Assembly: GCA_031290205.1 (NCBI GenBank)
Contig: JAITNZ010000265.1
Coordinates: 1 to 14,710 of the forward strand
Length of the DNA stretch: 14,710 bases
Direction of reading: 5' to 3'
Origin: Spirochaetaceae bacterium
Lineage (GTDB): Bacteria; Spirochaetota; Spirochaetia; Treponematales; Breznakiellaceae
Shown piece by piece: positions 1-5,624 of this stretch; position 1 is the first letter of the stretch, and every line of letters begins with the position of its first letter. Below the pieces are notes generated by a model that saw only the letters and a program-made list of their open reading frames with translations, was not told where the DNA came from and searched no databases. The position numbers were made by a program, and so were the translations under genes.

Positions 1-112
1 CCGTTTTTAGCTTGCGAGTTCGAGTAAAGGCTTTAAATTCTCTTGCCTTCTCCTTCCAGCCGTCTGGCATTATTGTTAGCAAATCATCAAATTGATATTT
101 TTCCTTATTCAT
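1..112 (-). CDS. Transposase N-terminus, probably IS4-type (partial)
   Basis: The minus strand opens at an ATG (112-110) and stays open to the window edge, giving 37 residues that begin MNKEKYQFDDLLTIMPDGW and continue with an EKAREFKAFTRTR segment. The pattern of an acidic N-terminus, a 'MPDGWKEKA' segment, then a basic 'R-R-LKT' stretch resembles the start of IS4-like (DDE) transposases, which cut and paste their own element. The catalytic DDE residues lie outside the window, so this rests on a short N-terminal resemblance only. A promoter-like pair sits immediately upstream (119-148) and would give an almost leaderless transcript. I cannot fix the terminal inverted repeat of the element; its right end should lie between about 150 and 310. 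Confidence 0.5.
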   Translation of the reverse strand, partial: MNKEKYQFDDLLTIMPDGWKEKAREFKAFTRTRKLKT

Positions 113-118
113 ACCCAC

Positions 119-148
119 AGTATACACCGGGTTTCGATGGTGTGTAAA
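119..148 (-). promoter_or_regulatory. Putative promoter of the transposase
   Basis: On the minus strand TTTACA (148-143) and TATACT (124-119) are separated by 18 bases, close to a sigma-70 consensus. The predicted start of transcription falls at or next to the ATG at 112, so the message would be leaderless or nearly so. No Shine-Dalgarno sequence is visible before that ATG, which agrees with this. Confidence 0.35.
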
Positions 149-311
149 GTAGACGTGTATGGGAGACTTCCCCCTCCTAGCTTATTATCCCTCCGCATTA
201 CCCCCTGCACATTTCTGTAAAGGCTTTACTGTAAGCCGATAAACCCAACACCCCCCCAACTCGTCGAAAAGCCCTCCCCACTTGGGCTGCGGAGGATGAT
301 ACGAACCGTAG

Positions 312-485
312 CGGGCGGGGCGGGGAAGGCTCATCAGAAAAATTCGCTGGTATGCAACTTTAGTCGGCTATTCGCCGACATTCGTAAATGCTTTTCCTAA
401 GTGGCGGAAAATGCGTCCGACGAGGAAACGTACTTGCTTAGGAAATGGGCGCCTGTTTTCTGATGAGCCTTCCCCGCCCCGCCCG
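312..485. repeat. 30-bp perfect inverted repeat around a 114-bp structured core
   Basis: Bases 312-341 and 456-485 are exact reverse complements (30 of 30), with 114 bases between them. The core has its own hairpins: GTCGGC/GCCGAC at 363-379 with a 5-base loop, and TTTCCTAAG (393-401) pairing with CTTAGGAAA (437-445). Weaker symmetry continues outside: around 270-290 (AGCCC/GGGCT hairpin) and 513-535 an imperfect inverted match can be followed. Short minus-strand reading frames here look like by-products of the symmetry. The whole could be a MITE-like element or a structured transcript. The rest of 113-604 holds nothing I can call a gene. Confidence 0.75.
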
Positions 486-486
486 T

Positions 487-508
487 CCCCGCGATTAAAA
501 TCGCGGGG
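487..508. repeat. 10-bp perfect hairpin beside the long inverted repeat
   Basis: CCCCGCGATT (487-496) and AATCGCGGGG (499-508) are perfect complements around a 2-base AA gap. No T run follows on either strand, so a simple intrinsic terminator is unlikely. It directly abuts the right arm of the 312-485 inverted repeat and may belong to the same element. Confidence 0.6.
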
Positions 509-528
509 CACCAGCTCAAGTGTGGGAG

Positions 529-557
529 TTGCTGAAGGGAGCTTTTTGGTATACAAT
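529..557 (+). promoter_or_regulatory. Putative promoter for the secreted protein/dnaX unit
   Basis: TTGCTG (529-534) and TACAAT (552-557) are spaced by 17 bases, with transcription expected to begin about 563-566, some 40 bases before the ATG at 605. It is the only promoter-like pair I see before the rightward gene set, and could drive the small secreted gene together with dnaX, ybaB and recR. Assigned by eye. Confidence 0.35.
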
Positions 558-604
558 CAATTTTAGTGTCTGGCGCCTGAATGGTGCGACCTAAGGAATA
601 TGGT

Positions 605-931
605 ATGAAAAAACGAATTGTGCTGGCTGCGGCGCTTTTTTTGACGATGGCGCTGAGCGCGATGGCGGCAAGCCCGATCATCCGCGTGATCAATGCGACA
701 GGATACGCTATGTATCACCTGCAAATCAGCCCCGCCAGCTCAAAGTCATGGGAAGAAGATGTTTTGGGCAGAGATGTCCTCCTTGACAATGAGTATGTCG
801 ATGTCCGGCTGCCCAAATCAGGACGCTGGGATGTCCGTCTGATAGATGAGGACGGCGACACTTACACGCTTTACAACATCCGCATCTACGAAGATACCGA
901 TTTGACCGTCGGTATTGACGCGCTGGACTGA
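605..931 (+). CDS. Small secreted protein of unknown function
   Basis: A 108-residue protein with a clear signal peptide: a KKR n-region, a hydrophobic stretch at residues 5-18, and a probable cleavage site after AMA (about residue 21). The mature part is about 87 residues and looks all-beta, with a segment around INATGYAMYHLQISP (29-43), SKSWEEDVLG (46-55) and WDVRLIDEDGDTY (75-87). Small exported domains of this 'N-TGY / W-ED-LG / DEDGDTY' type are, as I recall, common in treponemes, but I know of no function. ATG 605 is chosen because AAGGA at 593-597 lies 7 bases before it and the signal peptide begins there; the frame is open further upstream. The stop is only 10 bases before the dnaX start, so the two are probably co-transcribed. 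Confidence 0.8.
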   Translation: MKKRIVLAAALFLTMALSAMAASPIIRVINATGYAMYHLQISPASSKSWEEDVLGRDVLLDNEYVDVRLPKSGRWDVRLIDEDGDTYTLYNIRIYEDTDLTVGIDALD

Positions 932-941
932 GCGGTGCGCT

Positions 942-2375
942 ATGTCTTTTGAAGTTACCGCAACTAGGCGAAGGCCAAAGAGCTTCGACGATCTCGCCGG
1001 TCAGGAATTTGTCAGCTCGACCCTAAAAGCATTGCTCGAAGAGGGGCAGATCGCGCATGCCTACCTCTTCTATGGTCCCCGCGGTTGCGGCAAGACCAGC
1101 GCCGCCCGCATCTTTGCCCGTGCGCTGAACTGCGAAAAAGGACCGACGGCAAAGCCCTGCGGCACTTGCCCCTCCTGCCTCGAAATCAGCAAGGGGGGGA
1201 GCATCGATGTTATCGAAATTGACGGCGCGTCGAATACCGGCGTCAACGACGTGCGGCAGATCAAGGACGAAGTCCTCTTCCCCCCGCAATCATCACGCTA
1301 TAAAATCTATATCATCGACGAAGTGCACATGCTCACGAACAATGCCTTCAACGCGCTCCTCAAGACAATCGAAGAGCCGCCGCCCTATGTGATATTCATC
1401 TTCGCCACGACCGAACAGCACAAAGTCCCCGCAACTATCCGTAGCCGCTGCCAGCAATACGCGTTCAAGCTCATCTCTATCGAAACAATCTGCGCGATAC
1501 TGAAGTCCACCTGCGCCGAAATGAACATCGAAGCTGAGGACGAGGCGCTCTTCTGGATAGCGCGCGAATCGACAGGTAGCCTCCGCGATGCCTATACGCT
1601 CTTTGACCAGGTAGCTTCCTTCTCGGAAGGGAAAATCCGCGCCGCCCTTATCCGCGAAAAGCTGGGGCTCGTCGGGCTCGAAAACCTCAACGCACTTGCC
1701 GAAGCCTTTGCCGCAGGCGAAGTCAGCGCGGCGCTCAAACTGCTCGACGAGATTATGCAAAACGGCGTTACCGTCGAGCGCTTTACCATCGACCTCGCCT
1801 CGTACTTGCGGAGCCTCCTCCTGATAAAATGCGGCATCACGCGGGAACAGCTGACCGGCTACCCCCTCGAGCGCTTTTCGCCAAAGCTCACCGAAGCGCT
1901 GGACGCCCCCCGCCTCGACGAAGCGCTCCGCATCCTCCTCAACCTCTACCGCGACATCCGCTACTCAGTCTCGCCGCGTTTTGAGCTGGAGAACGCCGCC
2001 GTCCGGCTCTGCGCGTTGCGCGACTGGGTGTCCCCCGACGAACTGCGGCAGGCAGTGCAGGAGGCGAAAGCCGCGCTCGGAGGCGGGAATGCGGTTCAGT
2101 ATGCAAACCCGCGCGCGCCGCAATCACCGGCGCAGACGGCACAAACAGCGCAGAACACCGACGGTTTTCAGGCGGGCGCCCCCCGCTCAGCCGCAGCTGA
2201 GGCAGCCGCCGGCGGGAAGCCGCTCTCGCTTAGTGAATCGTTCAACCGAATACTCGAAGAACGCAAACACGGTGAAAGCGCCCCCCCCCCTGCCGCAGAA
2301 CCCGAAGCGAAAAAAGCAATCCCGCCGGAAGCAGAACTCGTCCGCCGCGTCTTTGACGGGACAATAGTACCGTGA
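942..2375 (+). CDS. dnaX: DNA polymerase III subunit gamma/tau
   Basis: DnaX is the ATPase that assembles the clamp loader, loads the beta clamp and holds the replicase together. The 477-residue protein shows Walker A GPRGCGKTS (45-53), four zinc-binding cysteines (64, 73, 76, 79), Walker B IIDEVHM (124-130), the sensor-1 region ATTE (155-158) and the arginine-finger SRC motif (168-170). The lid and collar domains follow to about residue 365. The tail (about 375-477) is Ala/Pro/Gln-rich and ends in a short charged segment, ELVRRVFDGT. It is shorter than E. coli tau (643). ATG 942 starts MSFEVTATRRRP as in treponeme homologues; the frame is open further upstream, overlapping the previous gene, and the Shine-Dalgarno signal is weak. 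The tail codons include ten consecutive C (2281-2290). Confidence 0.97.
   Translation: MSFEVTATRRRPKSFDDLAGQEFVSSTLKALLEEGQIAHAYLFYGPRGCGKTSAARIFARALNCEKGPTAKPCGTCPSCLEISKGGSIDVIEIDGASNTGVNDVRQIKDEVLFPPQSSRYKIYIIDEVHMLTNNAFNALLKTIEEPPPYVIFIFATTEQHKVPATIRSRCQQYAFKLISIETICAILKSTCAEMNIEAEDEALFWIARESTGSLRDAYTLFDQVASFSEGKIRAALIREKLGLVGLENLNALAEAFAAGEVSAALKLLDEIMQNGVTVERFTIDLASYLRSLLLIKCGITREQLTGYPLERFSPKLTEALDAPRLDEALRILLNLYRDIRYSVSPRFELENAAVRLCALRDWVSPDELRQAVQEAKAALGGGNAVQYANPRAPQSPAQTAQTAQNTDGFQAGAPRSAAAEAAAGGKPLSLSESFNRILEERKHGESAPPPAAEPEAKKAIPPEAELVRRVFDGTIVP
2281..2290 (+). repeat. Homopolymeric C10 tract inside dnaX
   Basis: Ten uninterrupted C encode the Pro-Pro-Pro part of the variable DnaX tail, 85 bases before the stop. 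A run of six A (AAA AAA, two Lys codons) follows about 20 bases later. A slip at C10 in either direction would end translation close by: one alternative frame stops near 2367 and the other near 2356. Only the last 20-30 residues would change, leaving the ATPase and collar intact. Confidence 0.9.
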
Positions 2376-2468
2376 ATATTACATTAACCACGAACGATAC
2401 GAACGACACGAACTGGATATTATACCTTCTAGTTCGGCTTTGTTCGTGTGGTTCGTGGTTAAAATATT
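2376..2468. repeat. Long hairpin repeat with ACGAAC submotifs between dnaX and ybaB
   Basis: TTAACCACGAAC (2384-2395) is the exact reverse complement of GTTCGTGGTTAA (2451-2462). Symmetry continues inward imperfectly (ACGAAC...ACACGAACT against AGTTCGGC...GTTCGTGTG) and outward through an AATATT on each side. The arms contain spaced ACGAAC units. Repeats rich in 'ACCACGAAC-ACACGAAC' are familiar from intergenic regions of many bacteria and are usually dispersed. It lies wholly between the dnaX stop and the ybaB Shine-Dalgarno site. It could attenuate readthrough, protect the upstream RNA, or be a passive mobile repeat. There is no T run for a classical terminator. Confidence 0.75.
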
Positions 2469-2484
2469 ATATTGGAGAAAAAAA

Positions 2485-2805
2485 TTGAAAATAAATCCGA
2501 TGGATATTTTGAAAAACGCGCTGCAAGAGCAGATGGGAGACCTCCAAGAAAAGATGGAGAGTGTCGTGGTAACAGGCTCCGCAGGCGGCGGTATGGTGGA
2601 AATCGACTTAAACGGGCGGATGGAGGTCTCCGCCGTGCGTCTTGCGCCGGAAATCGTCAATCCCGACGATATCGGCATGCTGCAAGATTTAATCCAGTTT
2701 GCGTTTACCGATGCCGCCGAAAAAGTTCGAGGCGCAGTCAGTTCCCAAATGGGGCAGCTCGTATCGGCAATGAGCGGTAATTTTTCCGGCGGCAACGCGC
2801 CGTAG
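2485..2805 (+). CDS. ybaB: YbaB/EbfC-family nucleoid-associated protein
   Basis: A 106-residue member of the YbaB/EbfC family, small dimeric DNA-binding proteins almost always encoded between dnaX and recR. The family signature is clear: an N-terminal helix with Q/E/K pattern (QEQMGDLQEKMESV), then VVVTGSAGGGMVEIDLNG and a C-terminal helix starting MLQDLIQFAFTDAAEK. The start is TTG 2485: GGAG (2474-2477) lies 7 bases before it, and the resulting MKINPMD N-terminus matches spirochaete homologues. The ATG at 2500 would sit 22 bases from that site and lose the conserved INP. The stop TAG touches the recR ATG with no spacing, so translation is probably coupled. Confidence 0.93.
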   Translation: MKINPMDILKNALQEQMGDLQEKMESVVVTGSAGGGMVEIDLNGRMEVSAVRLAPEIVNPDDIGMLQDLIQFAFTDAAEKVRGAVSSQMGQLVSAMSGNFSGGNAP

Positions 2806-3399
2806 ATGAACTCCATCGACGGCATCATCGCCCTCCTCTCGAAATTACCAGGAATCGGTAAAAAAAGCGCCGGACGCCTCGCCTACCATATCCTCGAATC
2901 CGATAGGTCATTCGCACGCCTCCTCTCCGAACAACTCGCAAGTCTCCACGATTCGATTCGGCACTGCTCGATGTGCGGCTCATGGACGGAGAGCGAGCCC
3001 TGCCCGATATGCGCGGATTCCACGCGGGACACCGCCCTCCTCTGCGTCGTAGAACGCTCGCAAGATGTCCGCGTCATCGAAGAATCACGGGAATTCCGCG
3101 GACGCTTCCATGTCTTAGGCGGCTTAATCGCCCCCCTCGAAGGGATAAACCCCGACGACCTCGCCATCGGTAGCCTCGTCCGCAGAGTCCGACAGGAACA
3201 CATCGCCGAAGTCATACTCGCCCTCAACCCCACAGTCGAAGGCGATACCACCTCACTCTATATCCAAAAAATGCTCCAAAATTCCCCCGTTACCATCACC
3301 CGCCTCGCCTCAGGGTTGCCCGTCGGCGGCGACCTCGAATACGCCGACCGCCTCACCCTCTCCCGCAGCTTCCGTGGCCGAACCAAAATGGGTGCCTGA
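2806..3399 (+). CDS. recR: Recombination mediator protein RecR
   Basis: RecR works with RecO (and RecF) to load RecA on SSB-coated gaps. The 197-residue protein has all expected parts: a helix-hairpin-helix (LPGIGKKSAGRLAYHIL, 14-30), a four-cysteine zinc site (C54, C57, C66, C69), and a Toprim domain from about 78 (LLCVVERSQDVRVIEES) with E84 as the usual acidic residue and the GGLIAPLEGI motif (105-114). The length is normal for the family. The ATG follows the ybaB stop directly. The final residues Met-Gly-Ala and the stop fall inside the first unit (GGGTGCCTGA, 3390-3399) of a downstream tandem repeat, so the natural C-terminus may have been trimmed or replaced by the repeat. Confidence 0.97.
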   Translation: MNSIDGIIALLSKLPGIGKKSAGRLAYHILESDRSFARLLSEQLASLHDSIRHCSMCGSWTESEPCPICADSTRDTALLCVVERSQDVRVIEESREFRGRFHVLGGLIAPLEGINPDDLAIGSLVRRVRQEHIAEVILALNPTVEGDTTSLYIQKMLQNSPVTITRLASGLPVGGDLEYADRLTLSRSFRGRTKMGA

Positions 3400-3829
3400 G
3401 AGTGCCTGAGGCACTTCTATGCCCTAGCTAAGGGCGTTCGCAGTCCAAACTGCTTAAGCAGGTTTGGTGCTGCGTTCAGTAAATGCCTGTGGGTGCCTGA
3501 GGGTGCCTGAGTGTGCCTGAGGCACTTCTATGCCCTAGCTAAGGGCGTCCGAGTCCAAACTGCCTAAGCAGGTTTGTTGCTACGTTCAGTAAAGAGTGCC
3601 TGTGCACTTCTATGCCCTTGGAAAGGGCGTTGGTAGTCTCAACTGCCTAAGCAGATTTGTTGCTGCGTTCAGTAAATGCCTGTGGGTGCCTGAGGGTGCC
3701 TGTGGCACTTTTATGCCCTTGCAAAGGGCGTTGGTAGTCTTAACTGCCTCAGCAGGTTTGTTGCTACGTTCAGTAAATGCCTGTGGGTGCCTTAGGCACT
3801 TCTATGCCCTAGCTAAGGGTGAAATTATC
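3390..3829. repeat. Tandem array of hairpin-rich units, four copies plus a fifth partial
   Basis: Each unit runs GTGCCTGAGGCAC-type hairpin, CTATGCCCT..AGGGCG hairpin, CTGCCTAAGCAG-type palindrome with AAAC/GTTT flanks, then a 'TGTTGCT(A/G)CGTTCAGTAAA' end. The GCACTT landmark occurs at 3411, 3522, 3604, 3705 and 3796, so spacings are 111, 82, 101 and 91. The difference comes from the number of a nested 10-base unit (xxxTGCCTGx), repeated four times in register at 3481-3520. Units 1 and 2 share CCCTAGCTAAGGG; units 3 and 4 share CCCTT(G)AAAGGG with GTTGGTAGTC. Apart from this array, bases 3400-3885 contain only the terminator at 3841-3883. Confidence 0.9.
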
Positions 3830-3840
3830 ACAGACCATTC

Positions 3841-3883
3841 ACCGCTCCCGTTGACGCGCCACTCTTTCAGCGGGGGTTTTTTT
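3841..3883 (+). terminator. Terminator-like copy of the dispersed repeat core
   Basis: The block from CCGCTCCCGTTGACGCGCC to CAGCGGGGG ends in seven T (3877-3883). CCGCT can pair with AGCGG over a 21-base loop. It closes the rightward recR region and faces the leftward gene ending at 3886. The same 33-base core recurs at 5745, 7002, 8121 and 9421, so this is a short copy of the dispersed repeat that separates the minus-strand genes. Confidence 0.5.
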
Positions 3884-3885
3884 CC

Positions 3886-4494
3886 TTAGAACCTCATCGG
3901 CGGTGAATTTACTTCCATTGTTTTTTCATTTCTAAGTTGATTATACCGTTTTAGCTCGTTGTTTTTAATTGCAAAACTATTGGAATATACTAACAATCCA
4001 GTTTCCGTTTCAATAATTTGTATATTTAAGAAATACTGGTTTTCTGGTTTTATCAAGTCGCCGGTAAGCACATAATCGGCGCCTAATATATGCCCGATTC
4101 CTTGGGCGGTATTATCATCAACCCAACCTGAAAGTCCAAATTTTTGTTCGGCTAAGATTGTTTCTATTCGCTGGCGTGTTACCAGTTTTAAATTTTTTGT
4201 ATTAACCAGTCTGTTTTCCAACAATCTTATTATTTGTGAAGTTAATTCATTTGACAAAGAAGTTATAGAAACTACCGCCAATGAACCGGCAATAGCGGGT
4301 TTTGCTGCAATTTCTTCTATTGCGGAATTCAAGGCATTTTCGAATGTAAATTGCCTCGAACTTGACTGTCCAGAAATTTGCCGATTTGATACACAGCCAG
4401 AGATTAGTATAATAAGAAGAAGGGCTGTTTTTTTTATTCCGCCACAGGCGGTTTCAGCCTTTGCCTTCACTAAGAAAAGGGCGATTTGTTTCAT
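3886..4494 (-). CDS. CsgG/LpoB-like lipoprotein with a repeat-derived N-terminus
   Basis: A 202-residue lipoprotein: the lipobox LISGC places the acylated cysteine at residue 34. The mature part has the CsgG/LpoB/FlgO-type alpha-beta pattern: LAVVSITSLSNELTSQI, then a helix ending in RLVNTKNLKLVTRQRIETIL, AEQKFGLSGWVDDNTA and LGADYVLTGDL. Family members anchor in or under the outer membrane (secretion pores, PBP activators, flagellar accessory proteins); which applies is not visible. The ATG overlaps the stop of the upstream gene (ATGA, 4494-4491), indicating translational coupling. Residues 2-20 are encoded by a repeat also found at 13200 and 13270. A normal signal peptide seems to resume at KKTALLLIILISGC, where an ATA codon stands where ATG might be expected. 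Confidence 0.75.
   Translation of the reverse strand: MKQIALFLVKAKAETACGGIKKTALLLIILISGCVSNRQISGQSSSRQFTFENALNSAIEEIAAKPAIAGSLAVVSITSLSNELTSQIIRLLENRLVNTKNLKLVTRQRIETILAEQKFGLSGWVDDNTAQGIGHILGADYVLTGDLIKPENQYFLNIQIIETETGLLVYSNSFAIKNNELKRYNQLRNEKTMEVNSPPMRF
4436..4490 (-). repeat. Dispersed two-hairpin repeat (copy R1) inside a coding region
   Basis: The block CCGCCACAGGCGG (4440-4452) followed by TTTCAGCCTTTGCC and AAGGGCGATT matches 13201-13250 and 13271-13319 closely. Each copy contains a CCGCC-GGCGG hairpin and a second pairing CCTT...AAGGG. Here the element lies in frame in the signal peptide region of the lipoprotein gene, on the codon register K-Q-I-A-L-F-L-V-K-A-K-A-E-T-A-C-G-G. Confidence 0.85.
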
Positions 4495-5150
4495 TCAAAT
4501 CCTAGGACGTAGCCAAAAACCAAGCGCACTCTATGGTGGACGCCTTTTATATCGGTAGCTGCTAGAATATCCGCAAAATCTGCCATTGGATCTCCTGCCA
4601 CCCTCTTTATTTCTCCGCTTGTAATTATATCGACTTCATAATTTAAGGAAATATATAAGGATGCAACTATATATGCTCTTAGGAAAAATGATGGAGTAAA
4701 TGAATTCGTCGAAAGCTGATAGCTTGTATAATCAGCATCATATAATAAGGGACGCATACTGAAGTAAATATTATTATAGCCGTATCCCATTCCAAATCCG
4801 GCATATAACCAATTTTTTATCATTCTTGAAATTTCAACATAAGGCATTACTCTTAAACTTGCTTGGTCTGCCATGTTCTCAACTTGATAATGCTCTTCCC
4901 CGCGGACAAAACTTATTTCAGGATGTATTAAAAAATCAATATTACAGCCAAAGGTTACTTTGAATTTCACCCCATCGAAAACTATACCGACACCAACTCC
5001 TGAATAGAATCCTTTAGAAGTGTTTACAAAACCAAGACCAACATTTTGGTCGGTATTATACCCCAAACCACCTTCCATAAAAAAACCGGCTGCCGACACA
5101 AAATGGTTGATAGCGCCCAAAAAAATAATAGCCATAATTATTCGTTTCAT
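4491..5150 (-). CDS. Putative outer-membrane beta-barrel protein
   Basis: About 219 residues with a signal peptide (MKRIIMAIIFLGAINHFVSA, cleavage near A20) and a mature part rich in Gly and aromatic residues in alternating patterns (GFFMEGGLGYN, KGFYSGVGVGIVF, YAGFGMGYGYNNIYF). It ends with the strand-like RVRLVFGYVLGFE, a terminal aromatic followed by E. This fits a small barrel such as the OmpW/opacity-porin type, but I recognise no specific family. ATG 5150 is preferred because GGA lies 6 bases before it; the frame is open to a TTG at 5171 and an ATG at 5156. Its stop overlaps the ATG of the lipoprotein gene, so the two form a coupled envelope operon. Confidence 0.65.
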   Translation of the reverse strand: MKRIIMAIIFLGAINHFVSAAGFFMEGGLGYNTDQNVGLGFVNTSKGFYSGVGVGIVFDGVKFKVTFGCNIDFLIHPEISFVRGEEHYQVENMADQASLRVMPYVEISRMIKNWLYAGFGMGYGYNNIYFSMRPLLYDADYTSYQLSTNSFTPSFFLRAYIVASLYISLNYEVDIITSGEIKRVAGDPMADFADILAATDIKGVHHRVRLVFGYVLGFE

Positions 5151-5288
5151 TTTCATTCCAATTTTAGACAAGCGTTGAATTTCACAAAACCTGATTTTTT
5201 TCGCAACGGCGGTACAGGTACTACCACCATCAAGCCAGTTCAGATTTTGCGTCGCCTATCTATTTATACCTTCATCCGCTTCACGCCC

Positions 5289-5334
5289 AGCAGAATAACG
5301 CCAGAACGGTAGCAGCTACCATTTTTATTCTGCT
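5289..5334 (-). terminator. Two-part hairpin directly after the 76-aa gene
   Basis: AGCAGAATAA (5289-5298) pairs perfectly with TTATTCTGCT (5325-5334), and inside it GGTAG (5308-5312) pairs with CTACC (5316-5320). The outer stem ends on the base before the TAA of the gene at 5335. The T-rich side lies on the plus strand, so it may work in both directions or as an RNA-stabilising end. The inner GGTAGCAGCTACC is the inverted counterpart of the hairpin at 5642-5654. Confidence 0.5.
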
Positions 5335-5565
5335 TTATTTCAGGCGGACAAACTCGGCAAGAGTCATCATCGTTGTGAATTGAGTCATAAAAGAACCGCG
5401 TGAGATATTGAAGAAAGAGGACAATGCTTCCTTTTTCTCTTTGCGCAAATTATCGTTTTGAAGGTTTTCATAGTTTTCGATAACGAATATTTGAGTTGCA
5501 AGTACGCCTTTATATTCAGTTTGACATCTCTGTGCGCTTTCTATATATTTCTCAATTCTACCCAT
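5335..5565 (-). CDS. Small orphan protein, 76 aa
   Basis: I do not recognise this protein. It has no signal peptide or membrane segment and looks largely alpha-helical: an amphipathic N-terminal half (IEKYIESAQRCQTEYKGVL), a charged centre (NDNLRKEKKEAL) and a Phe/Met/Thr-rich end (SSFFNISRGSFMTQFTTM). It has one cysteine (residue 14). That this is a real gene is supported by an excellent Shine-Dalgarno site, AAGGAG (5579-5573 region) about 8 bases before the ATG, and a TATAAT box upstream. A hairpin follows the stop at once. It is flanked on both sides by GGTAG-CTACC hairpins in opposite orientation. Its base composition is lower in GC than the dnaX-recR block. Confidence 0.65.
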   Translation of the reverse strand: MGRIEKYIESAQRCQTEYKGVLATQIFVIENYENLQNDNLRKEKKEALSSFFNISRGSFMTQFTTMMTLAEFVRLK

Positions 5566-5582
5566 TACTTTGCTCCTTTAGC

Positions 5583-5610
5583 ATTATACTTAAATAAAAG
5601 AAAATGACAC
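5583..5610 (-). promoter_or_regulatory. Putative promoter of the 76-aa gene
   Basis: On the minus strand a perfect TATAAT (5588-5583) is preceded, 16 bases further, by GTGTCA (5610-5605), which matches the -35 consensus at four of six positions. The Shine-Dalgarno site is only a few bases downstream, so the leader would be very short. Confidence 0.4.
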
Positions 5611-5624
5611 TTGGCACCCAGAAT

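Noticed and set aside
368..693. Two short overlapping minus-strand reading frames over the inverted repeat region
   Set aside because: No Shine-Dalgarno or recognisable protein; one overlaps the start of a better-supported plus-strand gene. They follow from the symmetry of the repeat and are low-complexity.
1023..2142. Several antisense and alternative-frame open frames within dnaX
   Set aside because: They are shadows of the strong codon bias of dnaX, which is supported by motifs along its full length.
2310..2330. Programmed -1 frameshift heptamer in dnaX, as in E. coli
   Set aside because: The A6 run is in the register AAA AAA after GCG, which does not give an X-XXY-YYZ heptamer in the zero frame, and no obvious stimulating hairpin follows. 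Slippage on C10 remains a separate possibility.
3400..3829. CRISPR array
   Set aside because: Units are adjacent and homologous throughout their length with no unique spacers between short repeats, and no cas genes are seen.
3596..3889. 97-codon plus-strand open frame in the tandem array
   Set aside because: It consists of repeat units read through, has no Shine-Dalgarno site, and shows internal peptide repetition that simply mirrors the DNA repeats.
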